DNA of 64,000 nt from Planctomycetes bacterium UBA7888 (GTDB taxonomy: Bacteria > Planctomycetota > UBA1135): the NCBI GenBank assembly GCA_002500505.1, contig DLRM01000043.1, forward strand, positions 84,558 through 148,557. The letters run 5' to 3'. Shown here piece by piece: positions 57,554 through 64,000 of the stretch. The position numbers and the translations under genes were made by a program. Position 1 is the stretch's first letter, and the number at the start of each line of letters is the position of its first letter. Under the pieces are notes generated by a model. The model saw only the letters and a list, made by a program, of their open reading frames with translations, was not told the DNA's origin and made no database searches.

Positions 57554-58051
57554 ATGCAAATTAAGCGCAACGCAGGCTTTACGATTGTCGAGATGCTCAT
57601 TGTTGTGACGATTCTGGCCATGTTGGCTGGTGTCCTCATTCCAGTACTCGAAGACAGTGCTTCTACTTCACGCGACGCTCGCCGAGCCGCCGACCTGAAA
57701 TCCGTTCAGGCCGCCGTCGAAGCATTCCATCGCGTCAACGGCTTATACCCCGACACCGGGAACCGTTGGTCAAATGAACTCGGCACCGCCGAAAGCTATG
57801 GCCCAGGCGGCTACATCCCGGGCTTAGTCCCTGAATTTTTGCCTGCTCTTCCAAAAGACCCCGAAGAAGGGACTGATTTTGGTAGCGAAGGTTATGCCTA
57901 TCGATCTGATGGCACTAACTTCAAACTAGTTGCTTGGAACACCCCTGAGTCCTTCCCCGTAGGGAATCCCTTTTACGATCCGCAAGCTGCCGATAAGAAC
58001 TGGCAGATCTGCACTCCTGGTGCTTACGCCTGGGACCGTAGCGGAAACTAA
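57554..58051 (+). CDS. Type II secretion pseudopilin (GspG-like)
   Basis: A 165-aa prepilin-like protein. The type III signal is clear: short basic leader M-Q-I-K-R-N-A-G, cleavage before Phe, then F-T-I-V-E-M-L with the conserved Glu at +5 and a hydrophobic helix to about residue 30. The following amphipathic helix with RDARRAADLKSVQAAVEAFH and G-L-Y-P-D-T matches GspG major pseudopilins or other processed prepilins. The C-terminal beta region is small. No other secretion gene is adjacent, as is usual for scattered pseudopilins in this group. Upstream is TACAAA, not an exact TANNNT box. Confidence 0.88.
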   Translation: MQIKRNAGFTIVEMLIVVTILAMLAGVLIPVLEDSASTSRDARRAADLKSVQAAVEAFHRVNGLYPDTGNRWSNELGTAESYGPGGYIPGLVPEFLPALPKDPEEGTDFGSEGYAYRSDGTNFKLVAWNTPESFPVGNPFYDPQAADKNWQICTPGAYAWDRSGN

Positions 58052-58103
58052 TCGAGTCATAACTGCGGACATGAGGCCGTCCCCCAAGGGGCGGCCTCTT
58101 CCG

Positions 58104-58109
58104 TATTCT
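58104..58109 (+). promoter_or_regulatory. -10-like box TATTCT of the 58117 gene
   Basis: Ends 7 nt before the ATG at 58117. Confidence 0.5.
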
Positions 58110-58116
58110 GGTAGCA

Positions 58117-59340
58117 ATGTTGAATCTCCTTTGCGCCCTCATTCTTGCTGCCGGTGGCGACGATCCCGTCCTGGACATTGTTGAATTAACCAGCGGGAAA
58201 AAATTGGAAGGGATTATTCTTCGAAAGACGGATGAAGAAGTTGTTCTGGCTCAAGGCTCTCGGCACAAAACAATTGCCCAATCCAAGATTTCCAATCTAT
58301 CGGGACCGCGTCCTGATTATCCGGAGTACATCCGCCGACTCAAGGAACTGGCAACCTCCACCCCTACCGCACCGATGGCCAATGAGCTGGCAGACTGGTG
58401 CATTGAGCATGGCTATCCTCAAGACGCCAAGATGCTCCGGTACTTTGCCTTGGTTGTGGACCCTGCCAATGAGAAAGCCCACACCGCACTTGGCCACAAG
58501 AAGTACGGAGACGACTGGAAAGCCAAACTTAAGTCTGGAAGTCGAGTTCGCTGGGAAACCATCCAAGAACGAAGGTTTGATTTTTCTGATTCCTGGGAAA
58601 TCCAAACGTCCCATTTTGAAGTCAAAGCCGCAGGCCCCTTGGACGATGTCATTTTTTCCTGTATGGAGCTAGAGCAATTTTATTCTCTTTATTACGCCCA
58701 ATTCCAAGAAAAAATTGGCTTTTACGAACTCCAAAATCGCATTCAAATCTATATCTATCCAGACCTGGAGAGCTTTCCTCCCCAATCAGGAATTGAAGCA
58801 GCCTATTTTGATTCTTCTGAGAAAATACTGCGCTCTTTTTTCACAAGTGCAGGCCCCGATAACCTTCTCCATGAAGCGACTCACGCCCTTTTATTTAGCA
58901 CGGGCAGAGAACTAGAGCGGCGGGACCCAGAGTTCCCGGGCTGGTTAGATGAAGGTCTTGCTTGTTATTTTGAGGCCGGGATAATAAAAACCCCTGGATC
59001 CATTTCCTTTGACAACACCCTCATTGAAATGCCTCGGTTCCGTGTCCATCGAGATGCCGGCAAAAAAATGGATGGGCTGACGCGAGTCCTGAATTATCAA
59101 AAGGGCGACTTTTGGGCTTCTACTGGTCGGGTAAGGCGCTATGCCCAATCCTACACTTTGGTCCGCTTCCTCTTGCATTCTGGAAATGATGAATTGCGCG
59201 AGAGCTTTTTCCGTTTTCTGTCTTCGGCCTACAGGAGCAAGGGCTCTACAACTTACTTCAAAAAGACTTTCGGGAAAAAAACCTATAAAAACCTGGAAGA
59301 ACTTTGGACTGACTGGGTCCTCAAGGTCGCCGGGAACTAA
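58117..59340 (+). CDS. DUF1570-like secreted protein with HExxH motif
   Basis: A 407-aa exported protein with a short signal peptide (LLCALILAAGG). An N-terminal Sm/SH3-like barrel (VLDIVELTSGKKLEGIILR to SRHKTIAQSKISNLSG) is followed by a TPR-like helical part and a DUF1570-type domain with L-L-H-E-A-T-H-A-L-L and, after about 20 residues, G-W-L-D-E-G-L-A-C-Y-F, where Glu is the expected third zinc ligand. The His-Glu-x-x-His plus late Glu suggests a gluzincin peptidase (inference). Layout parallels the protein at 52715, but with the TPR-like part before the zinc site rather than after it. It converges on the GYF-like gene with a 2-nt gap. Confidence 0.8.
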   Translation: MLNLLCALILAAGGDDPVLDIVELTSGKKLEGIILRKTDEEVVLAQGSRHKTIAQSKISNLSGPRPDYPEYIRRLKELATSTPTAPMANELADWCIEHGYPQDAKMLRYFALVVDPANEKAHTALGHKKYGDDWKAKLKSGSRVRWETIQERRFDFSDSWEIQTSHFEVKAAGPLDDVIFSCMELEQFYSLYYAQFQEKIGFYELQNRIQIYIYPDLESFPPQSGIEAAYFDSSEKILRSFFTSAGPDNLLHEATHALLFSTGRELERRDPEFPGWLDEGLACYFEAGIIKTPGSISFDNTLIEMPRFRVHRDAGKKMDGLTRVLNYQKGDFWASTGRVRRYAQSYTLVRFLLHSGNDELRESFFRFLSSAYRSKGSTTYFKKTFGKKTYKNLEELWTDWVLKVAGN

Positions 59341-59342
59341 GC

Positions 59343-59837
59343 CTAGCCACTCGCAACGGGACTAAGGTTCACTGGCATCCAACTATCCAGAGCTTCTTGC
59401 CAAATCAAAAACCCGGTCAACTCACCACCCTTGAATTTCTCCCGAATAATATCCAAGGCGAATGGGCCCTCAGGATTCCCTCCAGGGAGGGCAAGGTACC
59501 AGCCGTGAGTTGCCAAGGGAGAAGCGAAAGGAATCGGTAAAACAGGTGAAGGCGAATCTCTAGGCTCGGTAGTTGGCGGAACAACTTCCTCGGAAACGCT
59601 TGGGGGAGAAGGAGGCGGCCCCTTCTGCCCTTCCATCCATTCCAAGCGTCTCCAGAGGCGCTCTCGCTCCAAATCGGGGAGGAATACGAGGAGAGCTAAA
59701 GATAGGACACCCCCAAGCATGCCTGCAATAAACCAAGCAACAGGGTTTCTTCCTCGCTGGCGCGCAAGGTAGCTCACCAGCAGACCAATAAGAATCTGCA
59801 CGAAAACGGCGAGGGCTGGGCTAATTGCGGGAGGCAC
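59343..59837 (-). CDS. Membrane protein with C-terminal GYF-like domain
   Basis: A 164-aa protein with a GTG start. Two hydrophobic helices near the N-terminus (LAVFVQILIGLLVSYLA and WFIAGMLGGVLSLALLVFL) are followed by a Pro/Ser-rich linker. The C-terminal 50 residues resemble the bacterial GYF_2 domain: W-Y-L-A-L-P-G-G-N-P-E-G-P-F, then I-R-E-K-F-K-G-G-E-L-T-G and I-W-Q-E-A. Such domains bind Pro-rich peptides or act as membrane adaptors. A TAAAAT box ends 6 nt before the GTG, and a strong intrinsic terminator on the same strand lies just upstream of it, separating it from other transcripts. Confidence 0.72.
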   Translation of the reverse strand: MPPAISPALAVFVQILIGLLVSYLARQRGRNPVAWFIAGMLGGVLSLALLVFLPDLERERLWRRLEWMEGQKGPPPSPPSVSEEVVPPTTEPRDSPSPVLPIPFASPLATHGWYLALPGGNPEGPFALDIIREKFKGGELTGFLIWQEALDSWMPVNLSPVASG

Positions 59838-59843
59838 GTCTGA

Positions 59844-59849
59844 ATTTTA
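59844..59849 (-). promoter_or_regulatory. -10-like box TAAAAT of the GYF-like gene
   Basis: Ends 6 nt before the GTG at 59837 on the minus strand; supports the GTG start. Confidence 0.6.
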
Positions 59850-59875
59850 CTCCCTTTCTCCCGAAAGAAAGAAGC

Positions 59876-59914
59876 AAAAAAAATATCGCGGGACGACCGA
59901 AGTCGAACCCGCGA
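59876..59914 (-). terminator. Strong intrinsic terminator with UUCG loop
   Basis: Read on the minus strand: TCGCGGG (59914-59908) pairs with CCCGCGA (59892-59886). Between them an inner CGAC-TTCG-GTCG hairpin carries a UUCG tetraloop, separated by a small internal loop. The sequence continues TA and eight T residues (59883-59876). It is the clearest terminator in the window. Confidence 0.85.
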
Positions 59915-59931
59915 AGAGCTGTAGTTAATAA

Positions 59932-59962
59932 GGGGCAAAAGCCCCAGCATCCCCACGATGCT
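59932..59962 (-). other. Two adjacent perfect hairpins
   Basis: GGGGC-AAAA-GCCCC (59932-59945 as read on plus) and AGCATC-CCCAC-GATGCT (59946-59962) lie side by side. On the minus strand the first is followed by TTATTAACT, a weak T-rich tail, so it could be a weak terminator or part of a structured RNA. Confidence 0.55.
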
Positions 59963-60061
59963 TCGAAAAAAAATCCAGGAAGTTGCGTCCCACCTGAATC
60001 AGTAAGGAACAGAAGGCACGGCCTTCATGAGTTTGAAACCCACAAATCTGTTGGAAGGGAC

Positions 60062-60090
60062 AAAAAAATCGACTTTTTATAGGAAAAGTC
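60062..60090 (-). terminator. Terminator-like hairpin with T-tract
   Basis: On the minus strand GACTTTT (60090-60084) pairs with AAAAGTC (60077-60071) around a 6-nt loop, followed by GA and seven T residues (60068-60062). The stem is A-T rich and so of moderate strength. Confidence 0.55.
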
Positions 60091-60114
60091 TAAGAAGTCG
60101 GTACAAAAAAACCG

Positions 60115-60143
60115 ATTATCTGTCCTAACCTCTTTCTTGAAAA
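60115..60143 (-). promoter_or_regulatory. Candidate sigma70-like promoter in the gene-free region
   Basis: Minus strand TTTTCA (60143-60138), a 17-nt spacer and GATAAT (60120-60115) resemble -35 and -10 elements. Unlike the gene promoters here it does not sit next to a start codon, which would fit an RNA gene. Confidence 0.35.
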
Positions 60144-60159
60144 GCTGTTACGGAAGACC

Positions 60160-60198
60160 AAAAAAAGGCAAGCGAATCAGGTCGTTTCGAGCATTCGC
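60160..60198 (-). terminator. Probable terminator of nadA overlapping its last codons
   Basis: On the minus strand GCGAAT (60198-60193) pairs with ATTCGC (60177-60172) around a 15-nt loop that contains the end of nadA; the stop codon is 60179-60177. TTGCC and seven T residues (60166-60160) follow. Confidence 0.5.
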
Positions 60199-61136
60199 CC
60201 GAGCGAGGCCATTGCTCCCCGGCGGAATTGAGATGGCACCTCAACTCGGGGCCCTCGGTCATGCAAGCATTTCCACAGCTTTTCTGGGGTGTTCAGCTGC
60301 ATATAGGGGCAAAGATTGCAAGCACAGCTTGCTCCCGGGGCGGGGATATAGGTGTTTTGAGGTGCCTCTTTTTCGAAGCGATAAATCATATTCCCCTCCG
60401 TTCCCACGATGAAAGTCTTGCCCCGGCTTTCTTTCACCAAGCGCAACATGCCTGCGGTCCCAAGAACGCAATCGCTTGCATCCCGAATTCGCTTTGGGCA
60501 CTCCGGATGGCTCATGGTAATCGCACCTGGATTTTTCTCCTGTAGCTCAAGCAAAGTGTCCACGGAGAAAAGTTCGTGCACTTCGCAAGCGCCATTCCAA
60601 AGAATCATTTCTCGACCCGTGACTTCGTTCAACCAGCCTCCCAAATGCATATCGGGGACAAAAAGAATAGGTTCATTCTCGGGAATGGAATCCACAACCG
60701 CACGGGCATTGCCGCTGGTACAAATCACGTCCACAGCGGCCTTCACCGCAGCCGTGCAATTCACATAGGCAATCGAAGTTGGGCGGCGGCCAAGTTTTAC
60801 CTCCAGGTGATCTTGGTATCGAATTAGATCCTCGACTTTGCATGAATCGGCAAGAGAACAACCCGCATCCAAATCAGGAACAAAGACCTCTGCATTAGGG
60901 CATAAAATGTTCGCCGTTTCTGCCATAAAGTGGACGCCACAAAAACAAATGGAATCGAGTTGAGTCTCCGAAGCCTTGCGGGCTAACTCCAAGGAGTCCC
61001 CCACAAAGTGAGCGGCCTCCTGCAAAAAGCCCTCTTGATAGCTGTGGGCCAAAATAAGGATGCCTTGCTCCGTAGCCCAGTCACGGATTTCAGATGCTTC
61101 AGGAACTTCAAGCAGAGGGAGTGAAGAGGATTCCAT
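60177..61136 (-). CDS. nadA: Quinolinate synthase
   Basis: Condenses iminoaspartate with dihydroxyacetone phosphate to quinolinate in NAD synthesis, using a 4Fe-4S cluster. A 319-aa protein with LAHSYQEGFLQEAAHFVGDSLELA, then F-C-G-V-H-F-M-A-E-T-A, VPDLDAGCSLADSC, YVNCTAAVKAAVDVICTS, MSHPECPKR and the C-terminal GASCACNLCPYM. The three cluster cysteines expected of NadA lie within these blocks. The length is typical of the short form. A TAAAAT box ends 8 nt before the ATG. nadB and nadC are not in the window. Confidence 0.95.
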   Translation of the reverse strand: MESSSLPLLEVPEASEIRDWATEQGILILAHSYQEGFLQEAAHFVGDSLELARKASETQLDSICFCGVHFMAETANILCPNAEVFVPDLDAGCSLADSCKVEDLIRYQDHLEVKLGRRPTSIAYVNCTAAVKAAVDVICTSGNARAVVDSIPENEPILFVPDMHLGGWLNEVTGREMILWNGACEVHELFSVDTLLELQEKNPGAITMSHPECPKRIRDASDCVLGTAGMLRLVKESRGKTFIVGTEGNMIYRFEKEAPQNTYIPAPGASCACNLCPYMQLNTPEKLWKCLHDRGPRVEVPSQFRRGAMASLGRMLETT

Positions 61137-61144
61137 AGATTCCT

Positions 61145-61150
61145 ATTTTA
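61145..61150 (-). promoter_or_regulatory. -10-like box TAAAAT of nadA
   Basis: Ends 8 nt before the nadA ATG at 61136 on the minus strand, overlapping the stop codon of rsmJ (61148-61150). Confidence 0.55.
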
Positions 61151-61744
61151 GTTAGAAAACAAGAAGATGTCGAAACGAGTACTTCTACCCATCATTTGAT
61201 GCTGTGGCTCCCTCACCCAAGCCTTCGCTCGCCGAGGCATCTTGACCACTACGCGGTTGACGCCCTGCTCCAGAGCCAAGCGCACCAAATCCTCGGCGTC
61301 CACGTCCACGCCAACTTCCTCACGAAGAAGCCGCATCTCCTTTTTTACCAAAGCGCTTTTGGGTCTCGGGGGGTGCATGGGGTCGACATAGAGCACCTCC
61401 GGTTCAATCGACGCCACGAGCTCGGGAAGAACAAGAAGAGCGTCGGCATGCTGAAAGCTCAATCTACCCCCTAAAGCCTCTGCTGTGGTGGAATCCGTAT
61501 GGGCGCGTTGAAGGGCATCCTTGAGAGCTGCGGCAACAACCGGGCTTCGCTCAAGGCCGTGCACAACACAACCAAGGCTTGCAAGGATGAAAGCATCTCG
61601 CCCCAGACCGGCCGTGCAGTCCAAAACCTTGGGCGGCTTTGCCCCTGCACGCAGACCAACTGCCTTAGCTACGGCTTGTCCTCGGCCCCCTCCGTGGCGG
61701 CGACGCCAGCCAAGAGTCCCGTCCACAAAGTCCAATTGAAGCAT
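61148..61744 (-). CDS. rsmJ: 16S rRNA (guanine-1516-N2) methyltransferase
   Basis: A 198-aa class I methyltransferase of the RsmJ family, which methylates G1516 of 16S rRNA using S-adenosylmethionine. Signatures: R-R-H-G-G-G-R-G-Q-A-V-A-K-A, SAM-binding VLDCTAGLGRDAFILASLG, HGLERSPVVAALL-like adenine loop, and YVDPMHPPRPKSALVKKE containing the D-P-M-x-P catalytic motif. It is shorter than E. coli RsmJ (about 250 aa), missing part of the N-terminal domain. A TAAACT box ends 5 nt before the ATG. It lies 21 nt downstream of deoA on the same strand. Confidence 0.9.
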   Translation of the reverse strand: MLQLDFVDGTLGWRRRHGGGRGQAVAKAVGLRAGAKPPKVLDCTAGLGRDAFILASLGCVVHGLERSPVVAAALKDALQRAHTDSTTAEALGGRLSFQHADALLVLPELVASIEPEVLYVDPMHPPRPKSALVKKEMRLLREEVGVDVDAEDLVRLALEQGVNRVVVKMPRRAKAWVREPQHQMMGRSTRFDIFLFSN

Positions 61745-61749
61745 GGCGA

Positions 61750-61755
61750 AGTTTA
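61750..61755 (-). promoter_or_regulatory. -10-like box TAAACT of rsmJ
   Basis: Ends 5 nt before the rsmJ ATG at 61744 on the minus strand. Confidence 0.45.
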
Positions 61756-61765
61756 TCTCTACCAG

Positions 61766-62998
61766 TCAAGCAAGAGCGAGACCGCGGGCCAGGTGAGTCT
61801 TAGCTTCCTCAAAACCCCGCCCGGCATCATAGAAAATACTTACCAGAGGTTGCCCCTTCGAAACCAAATCCCCCAACTTTGCGTGAAGTTTCAAACCTAC
61901 ACCAGGATGGACGGAGTCTTCGGATCGAGTCCGGCCAGCGCCCAATCGGAAAGCGGCCAATCCCAACTCGCCGGCATCACAAGTTTGTAAAAGCCCACTC
62001 GTTTCAGCCTCAATGGTTTCGACCTTACAGTCCGCACCAAGAAGTTGGGCCTCTGGATCTCCACCCTGGCCACGCAGCATCAAGCACCAATGTTCCCATG
62101 CAGAACCATCTTGAAGAACTTGGGCGGCTCCTTTGGGGTCTCCGCTCAACTCAAGACAAAGATTCACAAAATCTTCTGGGCCTTCACCTTGCAAAGTATC
62201 CACCGCCTCTTGAACTTCAAGTGCGTTGCCAATAGCGCACCCGAGCGGAGTGGACATTCCCGTTACCTGGGCAGTGGTTTGTACGCCGGCACCACAGCCC
62301 ACGCTTACCAAGGAATCCGCCAGAGCTTGGGCATCCTCCTGCGTTTTCATAAAAGCGCCAGTACCGAATTTTACATCCAATACTAAACGATCTAATCCTT
62401 CAACCAGTTTTTTAGAAAGGATGCTTGCGGTGATAAGTGGAATCGAGGGAACCGTTTGGGTTTCATCTCGAAGGGCGTAAAGAATACGGTCTGCTGGAGC
62501 AATGCTTTCCGTTTGGCCATTAATGAAGCAACCTGCAGCCCCAAGAACTGCATGTAATTCAGCTGGATTCAAATCAGTTCGAAAACCTGGAATCGCTTCC
62601 AACTTATCTAAGGTACCCCCAGTAATCCCTAAACCTCTTCCGGAAAGCATGGGGACTCGCAGGCCCATCGCCGCCCAAATCGGGGCCAAAACAAGGGAAA
62701 CCTTATCGCCCCCCCCGCCAGTGGAATGCTTGTCCACAAAGGGACCCTCAATACCAGGCCAGGACAAAGTTTCGCCCGATTCCGTCATGGCACGGGTCAA
62801 GGCCACCGTTTCCTCATGGGTCATTCCATTGAGAAAAACAAAGGCCAGCCATGCTGCAGCTTGGGGTCGACTCACCGCACCCGATACAACTCCATCGACA
62901 AAAGCACGGATTTCGTGCTCAGTTTGCTCTCGGCCATCGCGCCGAGCATCCAATAGGGAATCGATGGAGAACGCTTGCAAAACTATGGAGATATCCAA
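61766..62998 (-). CDS. deoA: Thymidine/pyrimidine-nucleoside phosphorylase
   Basis: Phosphorolysis of thymidine to thymine and deoxyribose-1-phosphate in nucleoside salvage. About 410 aa. Motifs: DKHSTGGGGDKVSLVLAP (phosphate binding), MLSGRGLGITGGTLDKLE (the family signature region), SILSKKLVEGLDRLVLDVKFGTGAFM, and a C-terminal domain with GVGLKLHAKLGDLV. The start is uncertain: TTG at 62998 overlaps the end of the upstream surface-protein gene by 16 nt, which suggests coupling, and no ATG or GTG gives a complete N-terminus. The initial dozen residues are not typical of DeoA, so initiation may be slightly downstream. Confidence 0.92.
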   Translation of the reverse strand: MDISIVLQAFSIDSLLDARRDGREQTEHEIRAFVDGVVSGAVSRPQAAAWLAFVFLNGMTHEETVALTRAMTESGETLSWPGIEGPFVDKHSTGGGGDKVSLVLAPIWAAMGLRVPMLSGRGLGITGGTLDKLEAIPGFRTDLNPAELHAVLGAAGCFINGQTESIAPADRILYALRDETQTVPSIPLITASILSKKLVEGLDRLVLDVKFGTGAFMKTQEDAQALADSLVSVGCGAGVQTTAQVTGMSTPLGCAIGNALEVQEAVDTLQGEGPEDFVNLCLELSGDPKGAAQVLQDGSAWEHWCLMLRGQGGDPEAQLLGADCKVETIEAETSGLLQTCDAGELGLAAFRLGAGRTRSEDSVHPGVGLKLHAKLGDLVSKGQPLVSIFYDAGRGFEEAKTHLARGLALA

Positions 62999-64000
62999 GA
63001 AACCGATTCGTCCCCGGCTTCGACTTCGATTTCACCAACTTGAACCCCATCCGCTTGAAAAGCTCTCAATAGATGAGTGCCGGAAGGAAGGTCGGAGAGG
63101 AAGAAGGCGCCGTCTGGTCCAGACTGAGTAACCCCCAACCCAAATTCACGCCAAGGGTGGCCTCCAGGAAATTCCGCATTGTTCGGAGCTTTCATTTCAG
63201 GAAGAACGACTTCAATGCGCATGTTAGGGAGAGGGCTTCCTGATGCATTCAAAAGCTGCCCCGCAACAATTTCCCCCTGCTGAAGAAGAATTTCGAGAGA
63301 CTCATTCCCATCTTCAAGATTTAATGGCCAAATCGAGGTCACGGCGTAGCCGGGAGAATAGACCAACAAAGCGGCTTCTAAATCTGCAAAGAGCCCTTTG
63401 AATTGGAAGAGACCGTTCCTTTGAGCTCGCCGTTCTCTATCCTGTTCTCCACGCAAACGAAGATATGCCTTTGAAACTGGGTTGCCATTCTCATCATGAA
63501 CGACTCCCCCCAAGCGGTACCCCCGAATCATTTCTATATCTAAGCTCCCTGTGCCTGGCAAAAGGCGGCTTCGAAGGGGCTGATAGTCCAAGTGTTTCGC
63601 CTCCACGGCCCAAACCTGACTTATGGGTACTGAATTCAAAGTAAAACTGCCATCCACGTCCGAATAAACAACTTGTTGGCGCACGGGAAAATAGTAAATG
63701 CCCTGATGGTGGGTTGAGTCCCGACGGGCGTGGCGCCCCACCATTCCAGCAACGACAAGAGCCGCTTGAACGGTCTCCCCATCACTCCCAAGAGCCATGC
63801 CAGAAACAGTGTTGGATGGCTCCATTAATAACTCTAGCCCATCCAAAACTTGACCGCTTTTGATTTCTCCGCCAACCCTTTGAACACACACTCTCTCCTC
63901 AGCAATAGCCTCCAGAATAAACGGACCTTCAGGAATTCCCCCAAGGGTGAATGTGCCCCCCTCATGAGTTTTAGAGAGGAGGTCGACAGAAGCTTCCGGC
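62983..64000 (-). CDS. Carboxypeptidase-regulatory-like repeat protein (5' end outside window)
   Basis: The frame is open from the right edge, so only the last 338 residues or so are visible; the GTG at 63891 is probably internal. At least three beta-sandwich repeats of the type seen at 3615 and 7653 can be read (from S-N-T-V-S-G-M-A-L-G, GYRLGGVVHDENGNPV, and GEIVAGQLLNASGSPLPN). A further G-G-T-F-T-L-G-G-I-P-E-G turn before residue 30 shows that another repeat precedes. No enzyme motif is present. Likely a surface protein. The stop at 62983 lies inside the deoA start region. Confidence 0.78.
   Translation of the reverse strand, partial: PEASVDLLSKTHEGGTFTLGGIPEGPFILEAIAEERVCVQRVGGEIKSGQVLDGLELLMEPSNTVSGMALGSDGETVQAALVVAGMVGRHARRDSTHHQGIYYFPVRQQVVYSDVDGSFTLNSVPISQVWAVEAKHLDYQPLRSRLLPGTGSLDIEMIRGYRLGGVVHDENGNPVSKAYLRLRGEQDRERRAQRNGLFQFKGLFADLEAALLVYSPGYAVTSIWPLNLEDGNESLEILLQQGEIVAGQLLNASGSPLPNMRIEVVLPEMKAPNNAEFPGGHPWREFGLGVTQSGPDGAFFLSDLPSGTHLLRAFQADGVQVGEIEVEAGDESVSWISP

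Larger units (their letters stand above)
59876..60110 (-). ncRNA. Candidate structured non-coding RNA
   Basis: This part of the only gene-free stretch longer than 300 bases (59838-60176) contains, on the minus strand, a possible promoter (60115-60143), several hairpins including GAAGGC-ACG-GCCTTC at 60012-60026 within a longer AACAGA/TCTGTT pairing (60008-60013 with 60047-60052), and a strong terminator at the end. No open reading frame with sensible composition is seen. It does not match the conserved cores of 4.5S SRP RNA, tmRNA or RNase P that I can recall. An internal terminator-like hairpin at 60062-60090 may instead cut such a transcript short. Confidence 0.3.

Noticed and set aside
59876..59962. 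tRNA-like text (GTTCGAC, and AGAGCTGTAGTTAAT on the other strand).
   Set aside because: The TTCGACT loop is not flanked by complementary 5-bp arms, there is no acceptor stem and no anticodon arm. The sequence folds as a UUCG-loop terminator instead.
59966..59996. CAGG/CCTG hairpin before a T8 tract on the minus strand as a further terminator.
   Set aside because: Only four base pairs around a 13-nt loop; too weak to call on its own.
1..64000. CRISPR arrays, insertion sequences, phage genes, toxin-antitoxin or restriction systems.
   Set aside because: No regularly spaced repeats, transposase or integrase motifs, or defence-family signatures were found; the region reads as ordinary chromosome.

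Overview
The window is a gene-dense stretch of bacterial chromosome, with about half G+C judged by eye. I read 47 protein-coding genes, two of them cut by the window edges. I found no rRNA, tRNA, CRISPR array, insertion sequence or phage gene. The gene content suggests Planctomycetota, probably an uncultured marine-type lineage. Pointers are two DUF1570-like secreted proteins, a choice-of-anchor B/LVIVD surface protein, long chains of carboxypeptidase-regulatory-like domains, sulfatase-fold lipoproteins, a Ser/Thr kinase with HEAT repeats and a type II pseudopilin. This placement is inferred from gene families only; no marker phylogeny was possible.

Layout. 1-3.6 kb: SurA-like PPIase (partial), then trpS and pgi. 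3.6-10.6 kb: two large membrane-anchored carboxypeptidase-regulatory-like proteins around an M28 peptidase. 10.6-14.1 kb: an EamA transporter, then an SGNH protein/MBOAT pair for O-acylation. 14.1-19.4 kb: biotin carboxylase, a sulfatase-fold lipoprotein, carboxyltransferase and biotin carrier. 20-26.7 kb: a nucleotide-pyrophosphatase-like protein, an outer-membrane barrel, panB, and a Ser/Thr kinase translationally coupled to a periplasmic binding protein. 26.7-31.2 kb: aldehyde dehydrogenase, sodium:solute symporter and HAD phosphatase. 31.2-43.8 kb: secreted M14, gluzincin, LVIVD and S8 proteins sharing a C-terminal module, plus a glycosyltransferase, an HMG-CoA-lyase-like enzyme and glutaredoxin. 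43.9-52.7 kb: ychF, an Asp-box protein, an ALDH7-type dehydrogenase, an alpha/beta hydrolase, GT39 and xthA. 52.7-59.8 kb: DUF1570-like proteins, a PutP-type symporter, a pseudopilin and a GYF-like protein. 59.8-60.2 kb: the only non-coding stretch over 300 bases, rich in hairpins and T-tracts on the minus strand. 60.2-64 kb: nadA, rsmJ, deoA and a partial surface protein.

Main observation. Nearly every gene that begins a transcription unit has a TANNNT box ending 5-11 nt before its start codon and no Shine-Dalgarno sequence. This is the layout expected of leaderless mRNAs. Three internal operon genes instead have good Shine-Dalgarno sequences. The box also selects among competing start codons (pgi, the 26.7 kb aldehyde dehydrogenase, GT39) and supports a CTG start for the EamA transporter. 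Neighbouring genes are packed so tightly that convergent pairs share overlapping stop codons. Promoter coordinates are exact reads of the sequence; their activity is inferred.
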